From: Ophthalmolycus amberensis
Taxonomy: Eukaryota > Chordata > Actinopteri > Perciformes > Zoarcidae
Direction of reading: 5' to 3'
Length of the DNA stretch: 64,000 nt
Assembly (NCBI GenBank): GCA_024529925.1
Contig: JAFEUB010001102.1
Coordinates: 468,001 to 532,000 of the forward strand
Shown here: positions 1 to 12,333 of the stretch, one piece after another
Numbering within the stretch: the stretch's first letter is position 1
Layout: each line of letters begins with the position of its first letter
Notes under the pieces: model-generated
What the model saw: the letters and a program-made list of their open reading frames with translations, nothing else
Databases searched by the model: none
Told to the model about the DNA's origin: nothing
Program-made: the position numbers and the translations under genes

Positions 1-1522
1 TTCTCTCTGCCTCACAATATCCCCTCAACCGGTGTTCGTTTCCCTTTTTTTTTCAGGAATCAAATTAGATCCCAGAGTCACAGTTTAAAGCAGAATGGCT
101 TGAAGTATTCATTTTCTGCGTCTAATTTAATTCTTGTGCTACACATTTCCTTCCTTTACCATTCAGGCACTATACTGGAATCTATTTCCTCTTTGTGTCA
201 AGACTATGCATCAGCTTTTAAGAAAAGCATTACAAATCACAAGAAGGGGAAAATAAAGCTTTTACAACAGCTAACCTTCAAAGCAGCAGTGTGCTCAATT
301 GTGCCCCTTGTTTCAGTGACAACCTCAGCGTGGGATTTTCTTTTGTTCCTGGAGCTAATTGAAATAATCTGGCTAGCTCTACCAATATGGATGAGTCCCA
401 AGCATTCAGGGAAGCTGCTGGACTTCGCTTTGCAGCCACCCCCTATTGGGCCATACCATTACACTTTGAAACAGGGATGGACTTTCCCCCATGAGGGCAA
501 TCACACCAAAAAATGGCACCCACTGTCAGCTATGTGGCAACCCGCTGCTTCTACCTGCTATTGCACTTCCATTAGCCAATGATTGACGGATAGAGTTTCA
601 TCTCTGGACAGGAAGGAGAGTTCGAACACAACCTGTGTGCCGAGGCCAGCGTATGCGTGTGTCGCTTCAATCCGTCAAGGTCACTGCTGTTGAGGGAGGA
701 CCATGAGGCAGGACAGACTCAGCCACCTGATTGCTGGGGGAAATGGGAAACAGCTCAGTGGCTTAGTTTTATGATTTCTGTCTGAGTAATCCCAGCACAC
801 AATGAGCGTCTTCATACCAGGCAGTGCAGTTCATGGTGTATAGAAGAGGCAAGTGTCGAACTTCCACAATTCGGTTCAAATTGTTCCACACGAGGAAAAC
901 CCTCTGTGCTGCTATTCATTAGCACCACTTTTGATCCTGTGGCTGCTAATGCCGTGGTCCTGACTGTTTTTCAGCATTTCAAATGTTCCTCAATTATTAA
1001 AGGGACATCCACTTGTACTGCATTTTCTCAATGACTGTACTCAAGTATAATTTGCTTTTTAGTTTGCAGTTATTAACTACTTACTTTTTCTAAAACATAC
1101 AGATATATAAAGCAGTTCAATTTAGCTCCTCAACTACAAGCTATGACATTAAAATGCTGCTCACACTTTAAGTATAATTAGCCTTTGCCTGTATTAAACA
1201 GTATATTATTATATACAGTACATGTACAGTACACTAGTATGTAAGTTATGTAAGTATTTACTCTACCAATCGATGTATTCCAACCAGGGGTTCCGTTATT
1301 TTCAGGATTGATCTGTCGATTGTTTATAGCATAAAGTTTGAGAACCCCCAGGTGGCATCTTCAAATGTCTTGATTTGAAGTATACAAAACACAGAAAAAG
1401 CAGCAAATCCCTTCTTTCGAAGGCCCTTAAAGGGTATTTTCTATAGACCAACGAATAATTACTTTAACTTTGATTGATGCATTAGCTATTTAGTCAGGCA
1501 AAAATAAATACGTTTCCTGGGG

Positions 1523-2025
1523 CTTTAAAGGTGCTAAATTTGATATATTTAAATCATTGATATAGCAGCAAACTATTTGCTATGTTAAGAAATAGTGGAG
1601 TAATGACTACTTAGAAAATGACTATTTCACTATCTCTCCTTCTCAGTGTTGTTACATGAGCTTCTCTGTGCTTTGTTGACATAGACGGGCAGCTCAGTAT
1701 GTTTTAGTGCTTGTGAGTGTGCTCTACTGGCTAGCTCAGCCCTTCTGGCCGCTTTGCACTGTTCTCGTGTGGCGGTTACAGCTGATGACGCTGTCCCAAC
1801 CAATGCCATTGTCGTGGAAGAGTATAGTGTCCATCCTCTGATTCCTCCTCAGCTTCAAAAAAATCGTATCTCTTTCAGAACTGTTGCTGTTGGTTGCACC
1901 GTTGGCACCGTTAGCTTCTAGCAGCCGGCTCAGCCTTCGTCATGTTGCGCACCGTGTGGGGGAAATCCCTCAATCACAGATATGATCATAGATATGCTCT
2001 GAATTTTGAATTCGGCCCCTTTAAG
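1523..2025. mobile_element. Dispersed MITE-like element, copy A
   Basis: Begins CTTTAAAGGTGCTAAATTTG and ends GGCCCCTTTAAG, imperfect terminal inverted repeats. The interior (ATATAGCAGCAAACTATTTG, GGAGTAATG, TCGTGGAAG, CCTCTGATTCCTCCTCAG, GTTAGCT...CATGTTG) recurs in the same order in copy B at 23262-23550. No coding capacity, so a non-autonomous DNA transposon is likely. It resembles a repeat I know from other teleosts but cannot name. Confidence 0.65.
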
Positions 2026-5000
2026 AAGCTATAGTACCAGCAAATAGTTTACCTTTTTATTTCCTTGACACAGGTTCTTCATTGTCATAATTGTTGCACT
2101 TTCATCCTATGTTGACTGATCAATGAGACGAATGGTTTCAGCTCTCGTTGCAACCCGTGCTTAGGTGTTGGACAGCAATTTCTCTAAATTGTCATTGACT
2201 CATCATACTTTTAGCGCACAAACACACTGGATGTACCTCATCTTCAGTCGTAAGCACACTCAGCTGAATGCCACTTTTACTCGCTTCATTTATCAGTTGA
2301 CATGATGTAGAAATGCGGTAAGGAAAGTATTTGCATACTGCTGCATCAGGCGCAGTTTTGTGAGTCTCCCAACAAATTTGTTTTGGGACGCTGAGGAGAA
2401 TGTTACACCCGGGCTATTATCATTTTATGCAATAACAACCGCTCAGGATTTATCGCTCATAGGACTTTTCCATCAATATACTGCACTGCAGATAAATTAA
2501 CCCAATGACTTCCATCCCTTCCCTTTCGACAAAGACGGGAGAGCCTCTGCCAGCTCTGCTCGCTGAATCATATCCAACAAGCGTGTTTCATTGAACCGTC
2601 TAGGTTTGTGATATTATATGCTGAGAAAAAATGTTTGTGGCATTAAAAAGGGGCAAAATAAACAAGAAGTATGATTGAATATGAGATAATCATCTCTGTA
2701 TTACTACCGCTCTTCGTAATGATGATTTTTCAGAGCGAGTATGTGTGTGTGTGCCGGTCTCTTGAGAGCCTATGCGTGTGTTTGACTGTACATGTGCTCA
2801 TGCCTAATCTGATCCATCTATGAGATTGCACATATAACATCATATAGCATCATATCTGCCTTAAGGCTCCATCCTGGCCCTCTTTCCTCCAGGGATTTCT
2901 GTGCTGGAGTCTGCTCAGAGGCAACAACCTGCTCATCACTAGTGTAAAGAGAGGCAGGCAGAAAAAAAAAGAAATAAGAGACGGCGTCTGGGACAGGCCC
3001 AGGGCACGCAAGCTGTTCAAAGACAGACAGGCAGTGAGCCCTCTGCCAGCCGCAAAGCTGCATTTTCATGCAGGAAAAAAATAATAATACAATAAGAAGT
3101 GAAAAGGATTCACAGAATGAGAAAAAAAAAAAGAGCGGTACATTTGGGGATTTGTTACAACATTCTGCCGCCTGTAGAAGCATGAAGGGTGGCCACATTG
3201 CCTCCCCATGGAGAATTAGAGATCCTCCATATCCCTCTCTCTGCTCTTGAATGAAGGACTGCAAGGAATATCCACAGTTTGGATGTTTGTATAGAAAAAT
3301 AATTTGTGTTGTATCTAATTCGAGAAAGGGAAAGAAATCTGACCATGGGAGATAAGGAGTCGTGGGAGAGGGAATGAATGCGCGATAGATTGCCAGCAGC
3401 TGATAGAAAAATGTCAGCAATAAAAGGAAGACGCTCAATCGGGGTTGTGGATGAAACGATGAAAAAAGGGAGCAATATCAACGTCGTGTAAAGCAGGGGG
3501 TGACATTTGTGTGCTCATGTAACACATTGGCAAACACAGATGTAACTAGAGGTATTACAAGGGGAAATCAAATATGAATGAATGTACTGTAAACATTGAA
3601 CCCTCGCACACATTCAAACCTCCCTGATTACTTTTGACTATGTTTTCTGGTAACACTTCCTGGCATGTCTCTCAATTTGCTCTTAAAGATAGAGGCGGAG
3701 AGAGGCAAGAAAGGGAGCTAATGCCTCTACTGATATGAAAGGTGCTCTTGATCTCAACATCGGCTTATTGTCCCCGGGATACTGAGAGAAGGGCTGACAG
3801 AAATATAGCCAAACTCCCCCCTGCTCGACGTAAAGCCGGGGATACGTAGTGTTTTTAAATCCCGAGCACCAACCTTGGCTGTTGAGGGCCATTTACGAAC
3901 TGCGATTATAGAATTAAATGGGATTATAGTGTTATCATTAAACAGAATGTGACCTGCTGAGTCCACAACTGAACGGGAAGCTGAGACCGGTGTGCTTTGA
4001 CTCTTGACGATTAGCGTGTGTAGTTATAACTGTGCTAAGAACACAGTCTAGTGCAGTCTGTAAACCAGAGAACCTTTCTCTTCCATTATCAATCAAGCTA
4101 AATTACCCCGATCATTTTCAGTGAAAGAGGACGTCTTGCTGTTTCGGAGCCAAGCTTTGCCACACAAACACAAGGGCGGACCAGCTGCAGTGTCAGCGAT
4201 TCCATCCTCCCAAGCTATCACATCTCACATTGTTAGGTATCTCAGAGCAATGACATAATCATCTGAATATGAGTCAGGTGTTTCCGAAATGTTCTACATT
4301 TGGTCAAAGGCCAACGCTTTATGCCCCTGCCCTCTTCAGCCCCGTGTAACGCCACTGCCAAGAAAAGCATCTCAGCCTCAGCTGCCACTGGCTATTAATT
4401 AGAGAGCGCTCCACCAAGAGCACTTCTATACCAAGAGCCTTGAAGCAGAACTGGAGACTGAAGTAGACGAAGGTCCTTTTGTGTCAAAGCATATAGCTCT
4501 AATTCACCCTTCTGCCCGTCGTGAATTACAATAAAAGCCCAAGACATATAATACTTGCAGACGACTATTTTGCATTTTCCTGTCGCTTAGTGGTCAATGT
4601 GCCGGTGTGTAAATGCGTTGGATGATATCTGCTATCTTCAGATTTAATCGTCAGACGTGACTTCGCCAGCAGTTTGTTATTATTACCATAAGTAGACAGT
4701 CAACACAATAATTCCACTTTTGAATGTAATTATTAAAATAATGAAAAGGTAATTTACTAAATGTGTGCCACAATAAAGGTCTGGCTTTCTAGTCACAAAT
4801 ACATTCTTTGAAGTGGACTTCAAGCAAAATACTGATAAAATATTTGTTGTGGTGGAACAAAGATTCATATCTGATCACCCTATTTTTGATTCATATGATT
4901 TCTATAATTTCCTATGTAAATGCCATGTGGTCAGTGCTTATAAATAACAATTGTTAAATGTCTATGTCAGAGTATGTTTATTGTCCCCCATGGATGAGCA

Positions 5001-6045
5001 GTGACCCCCGACAAAACTGGACTGTTGATCCCTTCCAGACAATTGTGGCTTCAACACTGATTATCTTTATGATTATAACCTGCCAATTAATGCTGAAATG
5101 ACCATTTGACTTATGGGATGCTCAACTTACTCAAAGAAAAATGCTTTGCTCAGCTTCTCCAATGTGAGGACTGTGTTCTTCTGTTTCATATCATTGTAGA
5201 TTGTAAACGTTGGAGGTATAGAAGGTTTTTAACACATCACCTCAGGCTTCAACATATTCTGAAGGTGGTAGATTTTTATTGATATTTTATTCAGATTAAT
5301 TAGTTCATCGAAATATTCCGTACCGCTTCGGCAGGGAGTCTGGTCTTTAAGCTTTCATAGCTCTGGAAGAGGCTAAAAGTACTTTCCTCATTATTTGCTC
5401 CTTTTCTCTCCTATGCCTCAGTGAATGGTACGATATCTACAAACTCAGGGTAACCTATCACTTTCAGTCTGCTTCTTTCTGTGCTGTGGCAAACTCTGCA
5501 GTGGAAAGGTCATACTTGGAGGAAAAATGGTCTGCCGTTTTTTATTGAGACTGTGTAGCTGTAGTTTTACATTTAGGGCTCTATCTCTCTCTGGCGGTGC
5601 CGAGGCAGGCCGAGTCTGGATGAGGGTGAAGTCAAGGCCATACTGGTTGTCTGTCCCCATCAGGCTTTAAAGAAAACTCCAGTCTGCGAAATGCTGGCTC
5701 TCTTTCAGCAGCAGAACAAAAAGGTGGTGGAGCCAGTAAGCGGATCGATGTGAAAGAGGACACACTGTATGAAAAAGAGGAATGGCATTATTGAAGCACA
5801 CTAAACACATTTCTTCTTGTCAGTGTCACTGGGAAACAGGATAATTGGTTAGTAGGCTTGTGTTTGTATGTATGTGCTCTAAAGGCGATTAACAGCAATA
5901 GAAATCGATTCAAGGCGAATGGGAGACAACAAATGGAGGAAAATCCAAGGTGTGCAGCAGTTTTTGAAAGATAATGCAAAATCACCCGAGTCTGTGCTTT
6001 TGGTGGATATCTGTTTTAGGCTGAAGCCATAATAGCAAAGTTAGT

Positions 6046-6628
6046 GTTTAACGTTTTGGGAATTACTTTAATTCATCCTCTCTTCGGAAGTGAGATGGGA
6101 AGGGGAATATCTCCCTCATGTGATTAGCGTAGCTTAGCATAACGGCAAAAAGGCAGGGGGCAACAGCTAGCTAAAAGTGTTATAAAGACAATGTCTTCCA
6201 ACACCTATAAAGCTCATTCATTAACGAATTGTACGTCATTTGTTTAATCCTTTCACAAACAGTGTTGGGAGATGTTTTTTTATCCTAATTTTGCTAGCTG
6301 TTTCCCCTGAAGTCTTAATGCTAAACTTAGCTAATCAAGTCCGGGCATGACTATCATTTTTGTTGCTCATGTCTTATCAATCACATCTGTTCGTCCCACC
6401 ACATTGTACTTTTGCTTAAATGACACCAGATGTTAATTAGTGCGCTTTAGCTGTTGGTAGTTGTATTTTTTAACTATGAACAGAACCAGCTGTTCCCCTG
6501 TGTTTCCAGCCTTTATATTAGGCTAAGCTTATCAGGTCTGGACTCCAACTCCGTAGACATGAGATTAGCATCAGTGTTCTCATCGCACTCTTGAAAGGAA
6601 AGCGTGTATTCCCCAAAACTATGCCTTC
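6046..6628. repeat. Mosaic of inverted fish-repeat fragments in intron 4
   Basis: The stretch from 6046 (AACGTTTTGGGAATTAC, then GCGTAGCTTAGCATAACGGC, then GGCAACAGCTAGCT) matches, in reverse complement, the stretch ending at 6628 (ATTCCCCAAAACTATGCC, AGGCTAAGCTTATC, AGCTGTTCCCCTGTGTTTCC). A third, minus-oriented piece lies at about 6280-6340 (TTTTGCTAGCTGTTTCCCC). Related fragments occur at 41556-41640 and 45425-45570. This is a widespread teleost repeat in my memory. Confidence 0.6.
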
Positions 6629-8671
6629 AAATGCCTGTAACAGCATGGACTGCTGCGCCTTTGTTTCCGTAAGTAAGCTAATATTCTTATGTCTTATCTG
6701 AGTAAATATTGTTTCAGATCATAGTGTGTTATTGCTCAAATAATATTGGACTTTCAAGAGAATCGCATCTTATCAGCACCATTAAAAGATAGTTATCACC
6801 GTCTGCAGCAGCGAAGGGATTTAGGGGCATCAGCGGTGCATCACAACAAGTAAGAGTGAGATCTGTCCGTCTCGACTGGAGTCGGGTCTTGCCGTCTGCC
6901 TAATTAAAGAGGCTGAGGGGAGAGGTTGGTGTGATCTGGCTGGAGGTTCTGTGTCATCAGTGTCTCGCTGTGCTTCATCCCAAGGTTGCGGCTTGTAGCT
7001 GTTGCCAGGCCGGATGAGCTGCGGGGCAGCAGGTGGAGGGGGGGGGGTGAGGCCTTTCTCTGCCTCGCTCCAGGACAGGTGTGAGGAGGCTTGCGGCCTC
7101 AAGGTTAGCAGCACACGGTGAAGGGGTGTGGAGCTGCGGGGATTTGTCCAAGAAAATTATTCAGCAGGGCTCAAAGACTTGTGAACAATTACTGGGATCC
7201 ATCTAGCTCCGATAACGCTGCAGTGGAAGTGTTGCAGAGATTATCTTTTTCGTGGAGCTGTCTGTCATTTTCTCATTAGACTCAGATTGATGGATTCTAA
7301 AAAGCCAACTCCTGCTTTTTCTGCATTACAATCAACTCATTTCCCCTTTGTTTCTATTTCTTTCTTTATTTGTTCTCCTCTGTCTGACATCCTGCAGTGT
7401 TGGAGGTTTATTAAAGCCCTAATGATGGTGAGGCTGTCATAGAATACTGACCCACCCAAGCAGCTTGATAGCGTGAGTGAAAGGCTTTGTGTGTTTGTGC
7501 TCCCTCGTGAGCCGTTCTTTGTGAAAAGCACAACCAATTTCCCCTTCTTTTTTTTTGTGAGCAACCTTCAGATTTCCACTCAAGAGGGAGAGAAGTCCAA
7601 GCAAGGATGATTGTTTGGCGCTATTGTATACAGTACTCGTGCACCTAGGTCAGTTTAAGTTCAGCCTAGCTACATTAATAGCTGTAATTGTAGTTGAAAC
7701 GGGTGAAACTAAAAACGTCCTTCATAGACTTTTATTACTTTTTTTTTTTTTGCACCATCGGATGTGAAGATACACGTTTGTATTTCATTACTCAGCGAGA
7801 ATGTCGTAAACGATCCACAGTAACAAATACCCAACGTCCCCGGCCTAACACGCACACACACACAAACAGATGATAAACTGACAGTTTGTTTTCGTGACAG
7901 AGCCAGAACATGTGCAAACAGGCTGATTCTGCTGTAAACTTGTGTCGCTGTGTTTGTAGAACGCAGATGAAAAAGGAGACACGGTTGTCAGGTTTCTGCA
8001 TGGCAGCCACTCAGAAGTCCATCTACAGCAGACTGCAAAAACTCATAAATAACAGACCTTATGAGGCCCGGTTGAAAACCCTGTCCGGCATGTAATGAGA
8101 AAAAAACAGAGTCAACCTATTTGATTCATCTGTAGGCCCGGAAAACAAAAGGAAGGAGCAAATCTAGAATAAAAGGCAGCATATGGTTGGTTATACGGCG
8201 ATGGAATGGCTTAGAACACCACTTACTATTTTCAGACAGGCTGTGTGGGTTGAAACATGCTGTTATGCTCCAAAGGTGTGATATTTTCAAAGCAGAGCGA
8301 GATCCACTTCTTACCGTCTCACTGTAAATTCTTTTGAAATGTTTTTTTCTTCAATTTCTTACCTTCTGTCCAACAGTACCTGCCTCTTATCTCTGCACCT
8401 TGAATGACTTCAAAGTGAGCAGAACATTTAAGGGTGTTCCACATTGTTTCTCTCATTATAAGCTCTTTACTTAATTATCACTTCCTCTCGCCGCACCCTC
8501 TCCCTCTTGTTGTTCCGCTATCGACTCTGCTTTGTTTCAACTTCAGTGGGATCCAGCGTGCTGGCAGGGCGCTGCTGCATTCACGGAGACTGTTGTGGCC
8601 GCTTATACAAGCCGTGGCTCTTAGCTCTCGTCTCATGGGTGGTTTACTGTTTACTGTTTTCTCTCCCATAG

Positions 8672-8725
8672 GTTGTGACCCTGGGGAAGAACAGCCGTGG
8701 TTACCACTACATTCTGGCCAATCTC
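8672..8725 (+). CDS. gria3: gria3 coding exon 5 (by mammalian numbering), 54 bp
   Basis: Encodes VVTLGKNSRGYHYILANL, close to the VVTLGKHSRGYHYMLANL I recall for mammalian GluA3, in the amino-terminal (LIVBP-like) domain. The acceptor is a pyrimidine tract ending CCCATAG and the donor is GTGAGT. Both ends are in phase 0 and the 54-bp size matches the family's small exon. It is the first exon of the gene in this window; I found no sequence resembling the preceding exon (ending near CEVERINTILEQ in the family) in 1-8671. Confidence 0.93.
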
Positions 8726-11079
8726 GTGAGTAATAGCCCAGCCGCTCCCCTGGGAGGGTGTGGAACCAGCTTTTTCTTTTGCTGCATGTGATGGGACTTA
8801 GTCTCAGCCATGAGCACAAATGTGCATGTGCAATAAGTGGATTATAAGCTTTTGTATGAAATCAGGGAAAAACACACACTCTTTTTGGGTGTGTTCTGTT
8901 TGTTCCTCGTGTCTAATCAATCACAATCTGGCAGTCTGACCACATTGCATATTGACCGAAATGAATATATTCATATTTAAGTATAGTTGAATGTCCTGAG
9001 CAATAAATAAACAGCATTTAACCTTTTTAATCATCTTTGGAGGGCAGCCATGTTTTCCTCCCACTCTAAATGTTCATTTAGCCTTGATATTATACAGCAG
9101 TTGAACACGTGTCCTTGCACACCATGACACAATGCTGCTCTTAAAAAAAACAGCAATTTGACCATAAAAAAAGATAACTCATGTCACAGCTCTAGGGCGA
9201 AGAAGGACGTTTACAGGCTGCTTGATCTGAATAAAAGTAGGCCACCTGGTTGAAGTAAAAATATTTTGATTTCTACCTGAGCTGACACAAACTCTACTGG
9301 CAGGTTTCTGTAAAGAAATGCAGGTTAGCCTGCACCACAGCTTGCAAAGATGTCAGTGCAAAGGCAACACGTTGCTCTCTCAGAAACTACAGCAAGTTGA
9401 TGATAAACCGCACCTGGCACGCTGCCAGAATGTCTGCTAATATGTTGTGGTGCTTCTCCCCAGGTTAAACTTTAAAGAAAAAACATGTGACGCAGGTCAT
9501 CTCCTCCCCTGTTTCCCTTTTGTCTCATCTCAGGGATTTACTAATGTGAGCTTGGACAAAGTCTTCGCCGGTGGAGCCAACATTTCAGGTTTTCAGATAG
9601 TCAACCCTGAGAACCCGATTGTGCAGCAGTTTATGCAGCGCTGGGAGCGGCTGGATGAAAGAGAATTCCCAGAAGCCCGAAACACTCCTCTGAAGGTACT
9701 TCGCTTGCAAGGCCTTTCATTGCGCATGCAGAACGCAACGATCATCCCTTCTGAAGTGCTCTCTATCGGTTCTCCTCCTCCTCTCATCCTCTGTTTGCCT
9801 TTGTCATTCTGTCTCCCTCCCACCCCTGGCCTCCTCCTCTCTGCTTTGCATCCCTCCCAGCAATCAATATATTGATAGGCGGTGCAAGGCAAGGTTATAT
9901 CGCAGCCTCAATTTGCATCTAATTAAACAATGATCAACGAAGAAATGGATTTTGAATGGCATCTAATTAGATTTTGTCATGGTGCAGTGGTCAACAAACA
10001 AGTGGCTCAAACCGTCAGTGGGGAAAAGGTCAGGCGAAGTAGGAGGAGAAGTGCGTGGGAGATAAAATCACGTATTAATGCTCTGTTTACTTCCCGACTC
10101 TGCACTAAAAGTTTTGAAAGAGGTCCTGACCGTCTGACAAGTCTTGGCTTTTCTAATCACATATCTGTCTAATCAAGCTATTTTTGTCATGAGCAAGGCA
10201 TCAGAGCTTGCATCCACCCACCCACCCCACACACACTGACCTGACTGGGGGTGGGGGGGGGGGGGGGGGCACTGACATGCATCGGCTGAAAGCAACTCAT
10301 GGACTGCCCCACTTTTCACCGGGATTCATTTTGAAAATATCAAATAAAAGTTCTAACCAAAGTGGTTTGAAACTATTCTGTTTTACTCTTAGAAAACATA
10401 TCCTGACAGTCTAAAAGTGTGTATATATATATATATATAAAAAGGCTTTACTACAAAAACGCGAATCCTTTCTTGTCTTCTTCCTCTCACCATGTGTTCC
10501 TGTCTCACAGTATGCGCTGCGTTCTCTTTGATTTTGTACAGTACACTTCAGCTCTGACCCACGATGCCGTCCTGGTGATAGCAGAGGCCTTCAGGTACCT
10601 GCGGCGCCAACGCGTGGACGTCTCTCGCCGGGGCAGCGCTGGAGACTGCCTGGCCAATCCCGCTGTACCTTGGAGCCAAGGCATCGACATCGAGAGGGCT
10701 CTCAAAACGGTAGGGGCTGGGAAGAGAAACAGAGACGGGGGGGAAGAGAGAGGGTGGCAAGCTGATCACTAAAGAAGAGCCTAGAAGAAGTGAAGCAGAG
10801 ATGGGGAGTGAGACTGTGATAAAGATGGAAAGTGACAGAGAGAAGGGAATAGAGCGCAGAGCTGTTCTCCTCCCTCTGCCCCCAGATATCTCTGCACAGA
10901 GCTCACTCAAATCCAGGCGCTCATTACCATAAAACTACATCTTTTATTAAAGCGTATCCAGTTCATCATTTGATTAACAGACTGATCGCACTCTAGCAGC
11001 TCCATGGACACGAGCACCTTAATGCCAGCTAGATATGCAAAGTGATGGCTATTACACATTCCCCTGTGTCTGTCTGTCC

Positions 11080-11110
<31 letters not shown>

Positions 11111-12302
11111 CCTCGTGGCAGGTCCAAGTGCATGGTATGACTGGGAAAATCCAGTTTGACAACTACGGCCGCAGGACCAACTACACCATCGATGTTTATG
11201 AGATGAAAACAGGTGGGCCGCGGAAGGTGAGTCGGAGCGGTGACCTCCGTCAGCTCTCATCCATCAACAAGTCAGATCCAGACCTGATCTAAAAGCCTTT
11301 AGCGAACACACAGCTAACAGCTGGCGCACATCAAGGTTGCCCTCATTACTTGTCAAAAGTGAGGAATTTGGCCAATTCTAAATGGTTTATTGATCACCTG
11401 TGCTGAAGAACTAAAGTCAGCGAATGTCGGCAAAATGTGTCAAAAAGTTGCCCGAAACTATTTTGAGAGAACTGATAAAGCAAGATTGTGTGAAAGAAGA
11501 CACAAAGAAACATTCAAACAAGCCTCCACCTCCGTTCATTAAAGTGCTGAGGGCTTTCCCAGTCATGTGGGACCAGCAGGCCTGACAGGACAGTGCAGAG
11601 TTATGCTAATTGCCTTTCTCTACCTCTGTTATGTAGCAGCATTGATGAGCTATCCCAAGCATCACACGCCACACAAATCACACACAGCCTGCGATCTGAT
11701 AGCCCAAACTGCCCTCGCAAAAGAATGATAGAAGACTATTTCGGTGCTGTGTGATAGAGCAGATATATGATTTTTGGTCTCTCTCGTGACAATAATTATC
11801 ATTCAGATAACCGATTACTATAATAGGGAACCAATAATTCCTCTGGCTCCTCTTCAGTATGGTAATTCCCAGCGGTTCGTTCACATTATAACCGGTACCG
11901 TATGATGACCTCACCGAGTTCCAAGCGACGGCTGTGAGTTTCTCATTAGCTGGATAAGTGTGGGCTCAGTCTGATAATGCCGCTTGCTTCCGAGGCCTCC
12001 CAAAGCCCACGCTTTGAGTTAGCATCACACAGCCCTTACAGCCGTCTCTCCGCACAGCCAAACGGAGAGGGTGGAAGGAGTGTGGGAGAAAGGAGGTCAG
12101 GGGGAGAGAGTGAGGGAAGATGAGGCAAGTGGGGCAGCAGTTTGTCAGGACCTGCAGCCCCAGTCACCCCACTGACAGTTAGAGGATGAAGCTTCTTAAC
12201 TGTGACTGTCATGAGTGATGTATGGGCTGATATCTGTCCATGCTGCTCTGCTCAGGGTGGGATCAGGACTCTGCCTCTGGAGCAGCACTTCATGGCACAG
12301 CT

Positions 12303-12333
<31 letters not shown>

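Larger units (their letters stand above)
1..8671 (+). other. gria3: gria3 intron (intron 4), 3' part, no exon found
   Basis: Intronic DNA with no coding signal. The longest open stretches (for example the 206-codon one on the minus strand at 2818-3438) have no family resemblance and run through poly-A or poly-T tracts. The region holds a short inverted-repeat element at 1523-2025, mosaic fish repeats at 6046-6628, a poly-G run near 7039 and a poly-T run at 7740. The missing 5' exons must be further upstream. Confidence 0.8.

Noticed and set aside
100..582. 160-codon plus-strand opening near the window start
   Set aside because: No match to the amino-terminal domain of AMPA receptors or any family I know; no splice-site pattern.
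2818..3438. 206-codon opening on the minus strand
   Set aside because: Intronic, runs through poly-A/T tracts, shows no family resemblance and has low-complexity Phe/Leu runs.
9696..9875. Extension of exon 6 past GTACTT
   Set aside because: The family continues LK directly into YTSALT of exon 7; the extra residues have no counterpart.
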